Positions 7,520 through 16,491 of a DNA stretch of 51,129 nucleotides are shown here, one piece after another. The stretch is from an uncultured Sphingomonadaceae bacterium (GTDB lineage: Bacteria > Pseudomonadota > Alphaproteobacteria > Sphingomonadales > Sphingomonadaceae). Made by a program: the position numbers and the translations under genes. Each line of letters opens with the position of its first letter. Position 1 is the first letter of the stretch. Where the stretch lies: NCBI GenBank assembly GCA_913060895.1, contig CAJXSN010000016.1:1-51129 (forward strand). The letters run 5' to 3'. Under the pieces are notes generated by a model. It saw nothing but the letters and a program-made list of their open reading frames with translations. It did no database searches and was not told the origin of the DNA.

Positions 7520-9010
7520 TCAGACCGAGACACGCGTTCGTTCGAACCAGTCGGCCACGGCCTGCTTGCCTGCGTCATCCAGATGCAGGCCCAGCTTGCT
7601 GCGCCGCCAAAGCACGTCATCAGCGCAGCGGGCAAATTCCTCTTCGACCAGATAGGCAAGTTCTGCTGCATAGAGATCGCCGCCGATATGCGCCCCGCAA
7701 TCGCCGACGCCGTTTTTCCCGCCCAGAATACGTTCGATACGGGTGCCGTAGGCGCGGACCATCCGGGCTATTCCCTTCTGCGGGAAGCCAGGCAGGCGCT
7801 GCTGCCATTCGACTATAAAATCATCCACATATCCCGGGTCCATGCGTCCACCGGGCAAATGGACATCCCGGGTCCAGCCCCTGCCCATCTCCAGTCCATC
7901 CTGCCTTAGCTGTTTCAGGGCATGTTCCGCCAGCTTGCGATAGGTGGTGATCTTGCCGCCGAAGATCGACAGGATCGGTGGAACGTCGCCGCCGCCATCC
8001 AGCTCGAACATATAATCGCGCGTTACAGTCGAATTGCTGGATGCCTTGTCGTCATACAGCGGGCGCACGCCGGAATAGCTCCATACCGCGTCCTGCGGGT
8101 GAACATCGGTGGCCAGATATTCGTTTACCGCATCGCAGATATAGGCGCGTTCCGCATCGTCGATATGAACAGCGTCCGGATCGCCTTCATATGTCACATC
8201 GGTCGTGCCGAGCAGGGTGAAGTCGTGTTCGTAAGGAATGGCAAAAACGATCCGCCCGTCACCATTCTGGAAGATGTAGCAATGTTCGCCTTCGAACAGT
8301 TTCGGAACGACAAGATGGCTGCCTTTGACCAGACGCAGGTTTTCATGGTTCCCGGCCGGCAAAGCTCGCCCGAGGATGTCGTCTATCCAAGGTCCGGCCG
8401 CGTTGACGATTGCCTTTGCCGTCACCGTCTCGCCACTGGATAGCGCGGCAACCCAGTGGTTGCCGTTTCGATGAAGTGCAGTGCAGGCAGTGCGCGTTTC
8501 CACCCGCGCGCCGCGTTCGCGCGCATCCAGCGCGTTCAGCACCACCAGGCGCGAATCCTCGACCCAGCAATCCGAATATTCGAAGCCTTTGGTAAGGCGT
8601 GGTTCCAGCACGCCTGTATGCGGTGCCTTGCGTAAATTGACGCGGCGCGTGGGCGGCAACAGTTTGCGGCCGCCGATATTGTCATACAGGAACAGGCCCA
8701 GCCGCAGCAGCCATGCAGGGCGCAGGTCGGTGTCGTGCGGCAGGACGAAACGCAGTGGCCAGATAATGTGCGGGGCGTTGCGAAGCAGCACCTCCCGTTC
8801 CTTCAGGCTTTCGCGCACCAGCCGGAATTCGTAATGCTCCAGATAGCGCAGACCGCCATGAACCAGCTTGGTACTGGCGCTGGAGGTGTGCTGGGCAAGA
8901 TCGTCTTTTTCCACCAGCATAACCGACAGGCCGCGGCCTGCAGCATCACGGGCGATACCCGCGCCGTTGATTCCGCCCCCGACGATAAGAAGGTCGTAAG
9001 GATCGCTCAT
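7520..9010 (-). CDS. glpD: Glycerol-3-phosphate dehydrogenase (FAD-dependent, aerobic type)
   Basis: Membrane-associated flavoenzyme oxidising sn-glycerol-3-phosphate to dihydroxyacetone phosphate and passing electrons to quinone. The 496-residue protein begins with the FAD-binding motif DLLIVGGGINGAGIARDAAG (about residues 6-25). It continues with SSASTKLVHGGLRYLE, the DAO-family signature, and IVNAAGPWIDDIL. The C-terminal region contains the GKITTYRKLAEHAL segment typical of GlpD. The frame is complete from ATG 9010. No glpK or glpF lies nearby, so it stands alone. A 302-bp gap separates it from the divergent truB. Confidence 0.95.
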   Translation of the reverse strand: MSDPYDLLIVGGGINGAGIARDAAGRGLSVMLVEKDDLAQHTSSASTKLVHGGLRYLEHYEFRLVRESLKEREVLLRNAPHIIWPLRFVLPHDTDLRPAWLLRLGLFLYDNIGGRKLLPPTRRVNLRKAPHTGVLEPRLTKGFEYSDCWVEDSRLVVLNALDARERGARVETRTACTALHRNGNHWVAALSSGETVTAKAIVNAAGPWIDDILGRALPAGNHENLRLVKGSHLVVPKLFEGEHCYIFQNGDGRIVFAIPYEHDFTLLGTTDVTYEGDPDAVHIDDAERAYICDAVNEYLATDVHPQDAVWSYSGVRPLYDDKASSNSTVTRDYMFELDGGGDVPPILSIFGGKITTYRKLAEHALKQLRQDGLEMGRGWTRDVHLPGGRMDPGYVDDFIVEWQQRLPGFPQKGIARMVRAYGTRIERILGGKNGVGDCGAHIGGDLYAAELAYLVEEEFARCADDVLWRRSKLGLHLDDAGKQAVADWFERTRVSV

Positions 9011-9312
9011 AACTATTTGTCGCCTCGAAATGCAGGGCCGGGCTGATTTGCATTAACCCGGACCGTCTCCGGCCAGTTCCCGTTAACGCAGACCCGTCTG
9101 CAAGAAAATCGCTGTGTTCCCAAAGGTGTTTTCCAGGACTGAACCATCATCCGGAAAAGGGCGCTGTAACGCCCGGCCCATCAGAACGCGATAGATGGAT
9201 CGTTTTTCAAAGATTGCCACACAAAATACCCATTGCCGCTGATAGGCAAACCGGTGTGCAGCCACGGCACGCGGCTTGTTATCGGGCGCCGCGAACCCCA
9301 CCCTTGGCCGAC
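9011..9312. other. Intergenic region between divergent glpD and truB
   Basis: About 300 bp without a convincing gene. A short hairpin GGGCG...CGCCC lies near 9158-9173. It must hold the promoters of both divergent genes, but I could not pick a confident -35/-10 pair. An ORF extending truB upstream to 9214 is open but has no family-like sequence. Confidence 0.5.
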
Positions 9313-10368
9313 ATGAACAAGAACCCAGCGCAAAACCGCCCGCTATCGGGCTGGATCATCCTTGATAAACCGCGCGGGCTGGGCTCGACGCAGGCGGTAG
9401 GTGCGGTGAAGCGCAATTTGCGCGAGGGCGGTTTTGCAAAGACCAAGGTCGGTCATGGCGGCACGCTGGACCCGCTGGCGGAAGGTGTGCTGCCGATTGC
9501 ACTGGGCGAGGCGACCAAGCTGGCCGGGCGAATGCTGGATGCATCCAAGGTTTACGAGTTCACCATTCAGTTCGGGGAGGAGACTTCCACGCTGGATACT
9601 GAGGGTGAAGTTGTCGAAACATCGAACCACCGCCCGCGGATGGCGGCCATTCCGGCGGTCCTGAAGCATTTCACCGGACCGATCGAACAGGTTCCGCCTG
9701 CGTATTCTGCACTGAAGGTCGATGGGAAGCGCGCCTATGATCTCGCGCGGGCAGGGGAAGCGGTCGAGCTGAAGACAAGGGCTGTGGAGATATTCTCGCT
9801 CGATATCCTCCCCGGCACAGGCAGGGGAACCAGCGAAGCTGGTGGAGAGGCGCGCTCGGGCAATTCGGGCGGCGACGATTGGAACAAACCAGTCGCATCA
9901 CCCCCCAATCCTGCAGATGGTCCCCCTGCCTGTATCGGGGAGGGTTTGGCCGAGACCGTTACCCTGACCGCGCATGTCAGCAAGGGTACGTATATCCGGT
10001 CTCTTGCACGGGATATCGCGCGCGCGCTGGGCACGGTGGGACATGTGACCTATCTGCGCCGTACAAAGGCCGGTCCCTTCACCGGAACACAGGCGATTTC
10101 GCTGGACAGTTTGAACGAAATCGGTAAGGGCGCGGGCCTTCAAGATCGTATCTTGCCACTGGAGGCAGGGCTGGACGACATCCCGGCTCTTTCCCTCGAT
10201 CCCGACAGTGCGCAGGCGGCCCGTCAGGGCCGGATCATTTCGGGGTTGCCCCAACCCGACGGGCTCTATTGCGCGACACAGAACAATGTTCCGGTGGCGC
10301 TGATGGAAATCGTCGATGGATCGGCGAAAGTCGTCCGGGGATTTAACTTATCCGATGCCGCTGAGTGA
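9313..10368 (+). CDS. truB: tRNA pseudouridine(55) synthase with an in-frame DNA-element insertion
   Basis: Converts U55 of elongator tRNAs to pseudouridine. Start chosen at ATG 9313, followed directly by PLSGWIILDKPRGLGSTQAV; the open frame upstream is not family-like. The catalytic Asp lies in GHGGTLDPLAEGVL (about residues 48-61). KGTYIRSLARDI and the C-terminal PUA-like part are present. The protein is 351 residues, longer than usual, because residues about 165-210 (Gly/Pro/Ser-rich) are encoded by a palindromic element at 9807-9943 inserted in frame between DILPG and LAETVTLTAHVSKG. The flanking sequence is intact and no stop is introduced, so the enzyme is probably still made. It precedes rpsO with a 12-bp gap. 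Confidence 0.94.
   Translation: MNKNPAQNRPLSGWIILDKPRGLGSTQAVGAVKRNLREGGFAKTKVGHGGTLDPLAEGVLPIALGEATKLAGRMLDASKVYEFTIQFGEETSTLDTEGEVVETSNHRPRMAAIPAVLKHFTGPIEQVPPAYSALKVDGKRAYDLARAGEAVELKTRAVEIFSLDILPGTGRGTSEAGGEARSGNSGGDDWNKPVASPPNPADGPPACIGEGLAETVTLTAHVSKGTYIRSLARDIARALGTVGHVTYLRRTKAGPFTGTQAISLDSLNEIGKGAGLQDRILPLEAGLDDIPALSLDPDSAQAARQGRIISGLPQPDGLYCATQNNVPVALMEIVDGSAKVVRGFNLSDAAE
9807..9943. repeat. Palindromic repeat element inserted in frame within truB
   Basis: A 137-bp segment is bounded by 26-bp inverted repeats that match at 23 positions: left arm 9807-9832 starting CCTCCCCG and right arm 9918-9943 ending CGGGGAGG. Both contain ACAGGCAGGGG or its complement. Inside is a smaller hairpin CCAGC-GAA-GCTGG (9830-9842). 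The composition and 'ccagcgaagctggtggag' wording resemble intergenic palindromic repeats common in sphingomonad genomes (from memory). It reads through as about 46 codons without a stop. Only this one copy was seen in the window. Confidence 0.75.
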
Positions 10369-10380
10369 AAGAATTTTATA

Positions 10381-10650
10381 ATGACGATTACCGCTGAGAA
10401 AAAAGCCGAAGTTATCAAAGATAACGCCCGCGAAGAAAACGACACGGGCAGCCCCGAAGTACAGGTCGCGATCCTAACGGAACGCATTCGCAACCTGACC
10501 GATCACTTCAAGGCCAATCACAAAGATAATCATTCGCGCCGCGGCCTGCTTGCGATGGTCAACAAGCGTCGCAGCCTCCTCGCCTATCTCAAGAAGAAAG
10601 ACGTGGAGCGTTACAACGCCCTGATCGCGAAGCTGGGCCTTCGCAAATAA
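10381..10650 (+). CDS. rpsO: 30S ribosomal protein uS15
   Basis: An 89-residue primary 16S rRNA-binding protein of the 30S platform. Family motifs are clear: [36 protein letters not shown] and [16 protein letters not shown], ending LIAKLGLRK. The length is exactly typical. It lies between truB and pnp, the classic order in which RpsO autoregulates its own leader in enterobacteria; no such leader structure was established here. An intrinsic terminator follows at 10661. Confidence 0.98.
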   Translation: MTITAEKKAEVIKDNAREENDTGSPEVQVAILTERIRNLTDHFKANHKDNHSRRGLLAMVNKRRSLLAYLKKKDVERYNALIAKLGLRK

Positions 10651-10660
10651 GAGTTTCGTG

Positions 10661-10702
10661 AAAGGCGGCTCCCCCCACTTCAAACGGGCGGGCCGCCTTT
10701 TT
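10661..10702 (+). terminator. Intrinsic terminator after rpsO
   Basis: Stem AAAGGCGGC (10661-10669) pairs with GCCGCCTTT (10692-10700), followed by further T residues. It lies 10 bp after the rpsO stop and before pnp. Confidence 0.85.
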
Positions 10703-10837
10703 CGCATATGGAGCCTGCGGCATCCGGTCGCGGGCCCAAGGGGCGCACAATAGGCCCCGTACCGCTCCGGGCGGATTTCCCGGATCAAGTACGCCCCGCA
10801 TCGCAATATGGCCGTGCGGGTCATTTTAGGAAAATAC

Positions 10838-13138
10838 ATGTTCGACAAGAAAACCGTATCGATTGAGTGGGGCGGCAAAACCCTCACCCTCGAAACCGGT
10901 CAGATCGCCCGTCAGGCTGACGGCGCCGTACTGGCCACCTATGGCGAAACCGTGGTGCTGTGCGCCGTGACCGCCGCCAAGAGTGTGCGTGAAGGCCAGG
11001 ATTTCTTCCCGCTGACCGTCCACTATCAGGAAAAATTCTCTGCAGCCGGCCGTATCCCCGGCGGCTTCTTCAAGCGCGAAGGCCGCGCCACCGAAAAAGA
11101 AACGCTGACCAGCCGTTTGATCGACCGTCCGGTCCGTCCGCTGTTCCCGGAAGGTTTCTACAACGAAATCAACGTCATCTGCCAGGTTCTGTCATATGAT
11201 GGCGAAACCGAGCCCGATATCGTGGCGATGGTTGCAGCTTCTGCTGCCCTGACCATTTCCGGCCTGCCCTTCATGGGTCCGATCGGCGCAGCCCGTGTTG
11301 GATTTGCCGACGGCGAATACATTCTGAACCCCAGTGTGGCGGATGTGTTTGATGAACAAGGTCGCCTCGACCTGGTCGTCGCTGCAACCAACGATGCTGT
11401 GATGATGGTCGAATCCGAAGCCAAGGAACTGACCGAAGAAGAAATGCTCGGCGCGATCATGTTTGCGCACGACGAAAGCCGCAAGGTTATCGGCGCCATC
11501 GTCGATCTGGCGGAGCAGGCTGCCAAGGATCCGTGGGAAGTGAACACTTCCGACGACACTTCGGCGATCAAGGAAAAGCTGCGCGGCGTAGTCGGCGACG
11601 ACATTGCCGCCGCATACAAGCTGACCGACAAGTCGGAGCGTTCGGACGCGCTGAACGTAGCCCGCGCCAAGGCGAAGGAAGCCTACGCCGAAGAAGACGG
11701 CCAGACCCAGATGGCTGCCGGCAAGGCCGTCAAGAAGCTGGAAGCCGAAATCGTTCGCGGAGCCATCCTGAAGGACGGCCAGCGGATCGACGGACGCAAG
11801 ACTGACGAAGTTCGCCCGATCGAAGCGATGGTCGGCCTGCTGCCCCGTACCCACGGTTCGGCATTGTTCACGCGCGGTGAAACGCAGGCAATCTGCACCA
11901 CCACGCTGGGCACGAAGGATGCAGAGCAGATGATCGACGGGCTGGAAGGCCTTTCGTACAACAACTTCATGCTGCACTATAACTTCCCGCCCTATTCGGT
12001 TGGCGAAGTGGGCCGTTTCGGCTTCACCAGCCGCCGCGAAACGGGGCATGGCAAGCTGGCATGGCGTGCGCTGCACCCTGTGCTGCCTTCGAAGGAAGAC
12101 TTCCCTTACACCATCCGTATCCTGTCCGACATTACGGAGAGCAACGGCTCTTCCTCTATGGCGACGGTATGCGGTGGCTGCCTGTCCATGATGGATGCCG
12201 GTGTGCCGATCGAGAACCCTGTATCGGGCATCGCGATGGGTCTGATCCTGGAAGGTGATGAATTCACCGTGCTGTCCGACATTCTGGGTGATGAAGATCA
12301 CCTGGGCGACATGGACTTCAAGGTTGCCGGTTCGGCAAACGGGATCACCAGCCTTCAGATGGACATCAAGGTTGCCGGGATCACCAAGGAAATCATGCAG
12401 ACTGCCATGGAACAGGCGAAAGCCGGCCGTGCGCACATTCTGGGTGAAATGACCAAGGCGCTGGGCAATGCCCGCGGCGAAGTTTCCAAGCATGCTCCGC
12501 GTATCGAAACGATGCAGATCGACAAGTCGAAGATCCGTGACGTTATCGGCACAGGCGGCAAGGTCATCCGTGAAATCGTGGCTGAAACCGGTGCGAAGGT
12601 CGACATCGACGACGAGGGCACGATCAAGATCAGCTCCTCCGACGCTGACCAGATCGCCGCTGCCCGCAAGTGGATCGAAGGCATCACCGAAGAAGCAGAA
12701 GTCGGCAAGATCTACGACGGCAAGGTCGTCAACATCGTCGATTTCGGTGCGTTCGTGAACTTCATGGGCGGCAAGGACGGTCTCGTCCATGTGTCCGAAA
12801 TGAAGAACGAGCGGGTCGAGAAGGTGACCGACGTTGTGTCCGAAGGACAGGAAGTTAAGGTCAAGGTTCTCGAGATCGACCAGCGTGGCAAGGTTCGCCT
12901 GTCGATGCGCGTCGTCGATCAGGAAACCGGTGAAGAGCTGGAAGACACCCGTCCTCCACGCGAGAACAAGCCCCGTGGCGGCGGTGGCGGTGATCGTCGC
13001 CCCCGTGGCGGCGGTGGCCGTGATCGCGGCCCTCGTGGCGGTGGTAACGGCGGCGGTCGCGGTGGAAACCGTGACGGCGGCGATAATGGCGGCTCCGGCG
13101 ATGGCGCAGCCCATGTGCCGGACTTCTTGAAGGACTAA
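10838..13138 (+). CDS. pnp: Polyribonucleotide nucleotidyltransferase (PNPase)
   Basis: Phosphorolytic 3'-5' exoribonuclease of the RNA degradosome. Start chosen at ATG 10838 ([13 protein letters not shown]) behind TAGGAAAA; a longer frame begins at 10808 but adds non-family residues. It has two RNase PH-like domains (first about residues 10-230, second about 310-540 with [17 protein letters not shown]), a KH domain ([12 protein letters not shown], about 570) and an S1 domain ([18 protein letters not shown], about 625-690). The 766 residues are longer than the E. coli enzyme because of a C-terminal tail very rich in Gly and Arg (RGGGG repeats), ending VPDFLKD. Such tails suggest extra RNA or partner contacts (inference). 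Confidence 0.97.
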   Translation: MFDKKTVSIEWGGKTLTLETGQIARQADGAVLATYGETVVLCAVTAAKSVREGQDFFPLTVHYQEKFSAAGRIPGGFFKREGRATEKETLTSRLIDRPVRPLFPEGFYNEINVICQVLSYDGETEPDIVAMVAASAALTISGLPFMGPIGAARVGFADGEYILNPSVADVFDEQGRLDLVVAATNDAVMMVESEAKELTEEEMLGAIMFAHDESRKVIGAIVDLAEQAAKDPWEVNTSDDTSAIKEKLRGVVGDDIAAAYKLTDKSERSDALNVARAKAKEAYAEEDGQTQMAAGKAVKKLEAEIVRGAILKDGQRIDGRKTDEVRPIEAMVGLLPRTHGSALFTRGETQAICTTTLGTKDAEQMIDGLEGLSYNNFMLHYNFPPYSVGEVGRFGFTSRRETGHGKLAWRALHPVLPSKEDFPYTIRILSDITESNGSSSMATVCGGCLSMMDAGVPIENPVSGIAMGLILEGDEFTVLSDILGDEDHLGDMDFKVAGSANGITSLQMDIKVAGITKEIMQTAMEQAKAGRAHILGEMTKALGNARGEVSKHAPRIETMQIDKSKIRDVIGTGGKVIREIVAETGAKVDIDDEGTIKISSSDADQIAAARKWIEGITEEAEVGKIYDGKVVNIVDFGAFVNFMGGKDGLVHVSEMKNERVEKVTDVVSEGQEVKVKVLEIDQRGKVRLSMRVVDQETGEELEDTRPPRENKPRGGGGGDRRPRGGGGRDRGPRGGGNGGGRGGNRDGGDNGGSGDGAAHVPDFLKD

Positions 13139-13161
13139 GCTCTTTTGTAGCTAACAAAGAG

Positions 13162-13194
13162 AAGGGCCGGGGGCGTTTCCCCGGCCCTTTTTTT
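13162..13194 (+). terminator. Intrinsic terminator after pnp
   Basis: An 11-bp G+C-rich stem (AAGGGCCGGGG, 13162-13172, with CCCCGGCCCTT, 13179-13189) is followed by a run of T residues. It begins 23 bp after the pnp stop. Confidence 0.92.
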
Positions 13195-13312
13195 GGAAGG
13201 CAATATCATGCAGCCGGTTCTCGCTTCGCTTGTTCTTCGGCAGCTTATCTGGAACGGTTGACCGGCGGGCGGAATTTTCTTCCCGTCTGCTGTGCAAAGT
13301 GAATTACGACAG

Positions 13313-14389
13313 ATGAGCGAAAAACCCGCGAGATCCCTTCGGAAGGGTACACCGCTGCGCGAGGCGTTTTCGCTTGGCGGGGAAACTGTCGTGGCGGGCC
13401 AGTCGCATACGATCGATCTCCCGATCAGCCGGCTCTCAACGCGCACGGAAATTACCATGCCGGTGCGCGTGCTGCATGGTGCGAAGCCGGGGCCCACCCT
13501 GTTCATCAGCGCGGCGGTGCACGGAAATGAAATTGTCGGGGTGGAGATGATCCGGCGTTTGCTGAAGAATGTCTCGGCCAAACGGCTTGCAGGCACGCTA
13601 CTGTGTATTCCGGTAGTCAACGCCTACGGATTTACAGCTCACAGCCGCTATCTGCCTGATGGCCGCGACCTCAACCGTGTGTTTCCTGGTAGCGAACGCG
13701 GCTCTCTGGCGGCGCAGCTGGCCAATGTCTTCACACAGGAAATTCTTGCACGCAGCGATTATGGCATCGATCTGCATTCGGCTGGCATTAATCGGGAAAA
13801 CCTGCCCCAGATCCGCTACAGCCCTGATAATGTGCGCGCTTCAGCCTTGGCAGATGTATTCGGTGCGCCAGCCATAATTGCATCGCCCCTCAGGCCCGGA
13901 TCACTCAGGCAATCCGCTGACGAGACAGGCTGCACCATGCTGCTGATGGAGTCTGGCGAGGCGTTGCGATTCGACGAATACGCCATTCGCATCGGGGTCC
14001 GCGGCATACTGCGCGTCATGGCGCATCTGGAAATGGGTGTGCGAAAACAGCCCGTACCGGCCGCACCGGCAGTTCGTAGCGAAGGAAGCCGTTGGGTGCG
14101 GGCTGAACAGGGAGGCATCTTCCGAGCGATGCGCAACACCGGAACCATGGTTCTGGAGAACGAGCAAATTGGTTATATCAGCGATCCGTTCGGCGATCAT
14201 GATACGCCGGTTCTTGCACCGCTCACTGGCCTCATCATTGGCCGAAGCGTAATGCCAGTAGTCAATCAGGGCGACGCATTGATGCACATCGCGCGGGTGC
14301 GTGTGCCGGATACGGCAGATGCGCGACTGACCGCCATCGAAGAAGCGACCATCGATGATCCATTGTTCGACGAAGACGAGATTATGTAA
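13313..14389 (+). CDS. Succinylglutamate desuccinylase/aspartoacylase-family zinc hydrolase
   Basis: Protein of 358 residues from ATG 13313; the GTG at 13292 is less likely. The zinc-binding pattern of M14-like deacylases is visible: AAVHGNEIVG (His and Glu ligands, about residues 67-76) and DYGIDLHSAG (second His, about 153). YLPDGRDLNRVFPG matches the substrate-binding segment. The C-terminal part looks like the barrel/lipoyl-like extension of the AstE/AspA group. The family removes acyl groups from amino acids or related amides; the substrate here is unknown. The next gene starts immediately after the stop (TAA then ATG at 14390), so the pair is probably one operon. No RimK-like ATP-grasp gene is adjacent. 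Confidence 0.85.
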   Translation: MSEKPARSLRKGTPLREAFSLGGETVVAGQSHTIDLPISRLSTRTEITMPVRVLHGAKPGPTLFISAAVHGNEIVGVEMIRRLLKNVSAKRLAGTLLCIPVVNAYGFTAHSRYLPDGRDLNRVFPGSERGSLAAQLANVFTQEILARSDYGIDLHSAGINRENLPQIRYSPDNVRASALADVFGAPAIIASPLRPGSLRQSADETGCTMLLMESGEALRFDEYAIRIGVRGILRVMAHLEMGVRKQPVPAAPAVRSEGSRWVRAEQGGIFRAMRNTGTMVLENEQIGYISDPFGDHDTPVLAPLTGLIIGRSVMPVVNQGDALMHIARVRVPDTADARLTAIEEATIDDPLFDEDEIM

Positions 14390-15073
14390 ATGTTACCACG
14401 TGAAACCATCGCTACTGCGCAAATACCGCAAGGGGAGACGCTGACCCTAGTCAGTCACGGCCGTGATTTCATAATCATGCTGGGTCGTGATGAACTGATG
14501 GGAACGCGGATGCAGTTCAGCGAGGAACAACTGGCACAGCTGACAATGGAGCAGATGTCCCAGACACGCCCACGCATTCTGATCGGCGGATACGGCATGG
14601 GCTTCACCTACCGTGCTGCGTTGGCGGCTTTGCCCGCGACAGGCGGTAAGGTGGTGGTGGCCGAAGTTGTGCATGAAATTCTCGATTGGGCGAAGGGGCC
14701 GCTGGCCGAGTTGACCGGCGACAGTCTGGAAGATTCGCGTGGCGAAATTGCCATTGCCGATGTGGCGGCTCTAATCGACGATGCAGTGGATGGTACGACG
14801 CCGAAATACGATGCGATTCTGCTGGATGTGGATAATGGCCCGGATGGAATTGTGCGTGAAGGGAATGAACGACTCTACACCCGCACTGGTATCGCCCGCG
14901 CTCGCGACGCGCTGAATCCCGGGGGAATTCTGGCCATCTGGTCGGCCGCTGACGATTTCAAATTCACAGGACGGCTGAAAGATGCAGGTTTCGACGTGGA
15001 AGTGCGCGCTGTGCGCGCGCGGCCCAACAATAAGGGACCGCGCCACACCATCTGGTTTGCCCGCAGAACTTAA
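14390..15073 (+). CDS. Spermidine synthase-like SAM-dependent methyltransferase
   Basis: Protein of 227 residues with a Rossmann SAM/dcSAM-binding fold. Visible are the glycine motif ILIGGYGMGFTYRAAL (about residues 63-78), an acidic residue after strand 2 (VVVAEVVHEIL), and LLDVDNGPDGIV (about 145-156), as in spermidine-synthase-like proteins. It starts directly after the stop of the aspartoacylase-like gene, implying coupled expression. The 3' end overlaps the convergent DUF1993 gene by 4 nt. True polyamine synthase activity is doubtful because of the short length; an unidentified methyltransferase is more likely. Confidence 0.8.
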   Translation: MLPRETIATAQIPQGETLTLVSHGRDFIIMLGRDELMGTRMQFSEEQLAQLTMEQMSQTRPRILIGGYGMGFTYRAALAALPATGGKVVVAEVVHEILDWAKGPLAELTGDSLEDSRGEIAIADVAALIDDAVDGTTPKYDAILLDVDNGPDGIVREGNERLYTRTGIARARDALNPGGILAIWSAADDFKFTGRLKDAGFDVEVRAVRARPNNKGPRHTIWFARRT

Positions 15074-15594
15074 GCGGATTTGATCCGCACGCGGCCCATG
15101 AAGTCCATTTTACCCACGGATACACCTTTCATGCGCAGAATGTCGTAAGCTGTTGCCGAATGGAAATAGAAGTTCGGCTGGCTGAAGCTAAGCAGGAACT
15201 GGTCGGCGGTGAAATCCATTCCCCGCTCTTTGAATTCAAAGCGCATTGGCTGACCGATAAAGCTCTCCATTTCCTCCTCGTCCACGCTATTCACAAAGGC
15301 AATCGCCGTGTCGATCGTGGCTCGCAGAGTAGCAAAATCGCTCGGCGGTGGATTGAGATTGGGCGAATATAGTCCCGCGCGCACGCCCTCGATCGATCCT
15401 TGTGTATGTTCGGCCACGCATTTCACCTGATAGGTGAAGGGCAGCATATCCTCGATCAACTGCGCGCCGATCATGTCCGCTTCGGTAGCATCGCTATCGG
15501 TGGCCCAGCCCTCTGCCTTGTCGATCAGATGATGCGCGGTGCCCAGCATCTGAAGAGCACTGGGGATGTAGGCGGCGTGTAAGGACAGGGGCAT
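15070..15594 (-). CDS. DUF1993 family protein
   Basis: Protein of 174 residues resembling the DUF1993 family, small helical-bundle proteins related in fold to DinB-like proteins. Features are an N-terminal SLHAAYIPSALQMLGTAHHLIDKA segment, several helices, and a C-terminal NFYFHSATAYDILRMKGV motif typical of the family. Start chosen at ATG 15594, with a GAGAG ribosome site 8 bases upstream; the frame also has a TTG two codons earlier. Molecular function is not established for the family. It lies downstream of gcrA on the same strand, separated from it by a strong terminator. Confidence 0.85.
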   Translation of the reverse strand: MPLSLHAAYIPSALQMLGTAHHLIDKAEGWATDSDATEADMIGAQLIEDMLPFTYQVKCVAEHTQGSIEGVRAGLYSPNLNPPPSDFATLRATIDTAIAFVNSVDEEEMESFIGQPMRFEFKERGMDFTADQFLLSFSQPNFYFHSATAYDILRMKGVSVGKMDFMGRVRIKSA

Positions 15595-15621
15595 GGTCAA
15601 ACTCTCTTCGTATTAAAAGAA

Positions 15622-15655
15622 AAAGGCCCGGCTGTCGCGCGACTGCCGGGCCTTT
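15622..15655 (-). terminator. Intrinsic terminator after gcrA
   Basis: Perfect 11-bp stem AAAGGCCCGGC (15622-15632) / GCCGGGCCTTT (15645-15655). On the minus strand it is followed by TTTTTCTTTT, as expected for a terminator of gcrA transcription. Confidence 0.9.
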
Positions 15656-15667
15656 GAAAATAACTGA

Positions 15668-16369
15668 TCAGCGCACACGAGGGCCGCCGAAGGGTAGTGG
15701 TGGAGGGGGCCGGCGGGCGCCGCGCGGAAGTTGAGCCTGATAGGCCCGGCCGCAATGTTCCACGCAATAGGGGAAGCCGGGGTTCACATCGTTGCCGCAG
15801 AAATGAAAATCGGCCTCACCGGGATGCCCCATTGGCCAGCGGCAGACTTTCTCCGACAGATCAAGCAGTGTCGTCTTTCCCTCGATGTCAGGACTCGGTT
15901 TCTGCGGCACGAGGCGGCGCGGAGGGGCGGGGGGAATCGGCGGCTGCTGATCGCCCGGGCCCTGACGCAAGAACCCGCCTGGTCCGACGGAGACGATCTT
16001 GGGCAAATCCTTCTGCTTGTTCGGCATTGGGGTTTGCGGATTGTTGCTACCACCGGACTGCGCCGCAGCGGCGGGCGCGGGAGTTGGTGAAGACGCAGGT
16101 GCCGCCTTGGCTGCTGTCGAAGCAGGTTTTGCCGCCGGTTTTTCAGGCGGTGGTGATTTTTTTAATACGGGCTTGGCAGATTTCGCCGGAGCCTTTTTCT
16201 TATCACTCGACTTTACCGGTGACGGCCTTGATTTCAGACCTAGCCGGTGCGCCTTGCCAATTACGGCATTACGGCTCACTCCGCCGAGATTCTCGGCAAT
16301 CTGGCTTGCGGTGGAGCCATTTTCCCACATCTCTTTCAGCGTGGCAGTGCGTTCTTCGGTCCAGCTCAT
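15668..16369 (-). CDS. gcrA: GcrA cell-cycle regulator
   Basis: Alphaproteobacterial transcription factor that binds sigma70-RNA polymerase and acts at promoters methylated by CcrM at GANTC. The N-terminal DNA-binding region is diagnostic: MSWTEERTATLKEMWENGST, then SQIAENLGGVSRNAVIGKAHRLGL (about residues 1-45). A long Pro/Ala/Lys-rich linker follows. The C-terminal cysteine-rich segment (KVCRWPMGHP, FCGNDVNPGFPYCVEHC) corresponds to the polymerase-binding region. It is 233 residues, longer than the Caulobacter protein, because of the linker. Start at ATG 16369; the open frame extends upstream without family sequence. It is divergent from an ABC permease. Confidence 0.95.
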   Translation of the reverse strand: MSWTEERTATLKEMWENGSTASQIAENLGGVSRNAVIGKAHRLGLKSRPSPVKSSDKKKAPAKSAKPVLKKSPPPEKPAAKPASTAAKAAPASSPTPAPAAAAQSGGSNNPQTPMPNKQKDLPKIVSVGPGGFLRQGPGDQQPPIPPAPPRRLVPQKPSPDIEGKTTLLDLSEKVCRWPMGHPGEADFHFCGNDVNPGFPYCVEHCGRAYQAQLPRGARRPPPPLPFGGPRVR

Positions 16370-16397
16370 CGGTACCCTGTCATAATTATATCGTCCG

Positions 16398-16402
16398 GAT
16401 TC
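16398..16402. promoter_or_regulatory. Single GANTC (CcrM methylation) site upstream of gcrA
   Basis: GATTC lies about 30 bp upstream of the gcrA start in the gcrA/ABC permease divergent region. GANTC is the CcrM target in alphaproteobacteria, and GcrA-controlled promoters usually carry one. One site can occur by chance in 120 bp, so this is suggestive only. Confidence 0.3.
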
Positions 16403-16491
16403 GGACTGTGCTTTACGCCCACATAGGGCGCGCGCTCGTGTTTGCCAGCCTTCCTTGCATGGAGCGGTGTGTGCGCCTAGGCGCAGAAACC

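Noticed and set aside
9157-9173. Hairpin GGGCG...CGCCC as a terminator or riboswitch upstream of truB
   Set aside because: Short stem, no T-run, and no conserved riboswitch core.
11192-13114. 640-codon open frame on the minus strand
   Set aside because: Fully antisense to pnp. Composition (Val/Asp/His-rich, no domain pattern) is what a high-GC gene gives on its opposite strand.
15697-16491. N-terminal extension of the ABC permease frame
   Set aside because: Runs antisense through gcrA and is not family-like; the permease starts naturally at ATG 16492.
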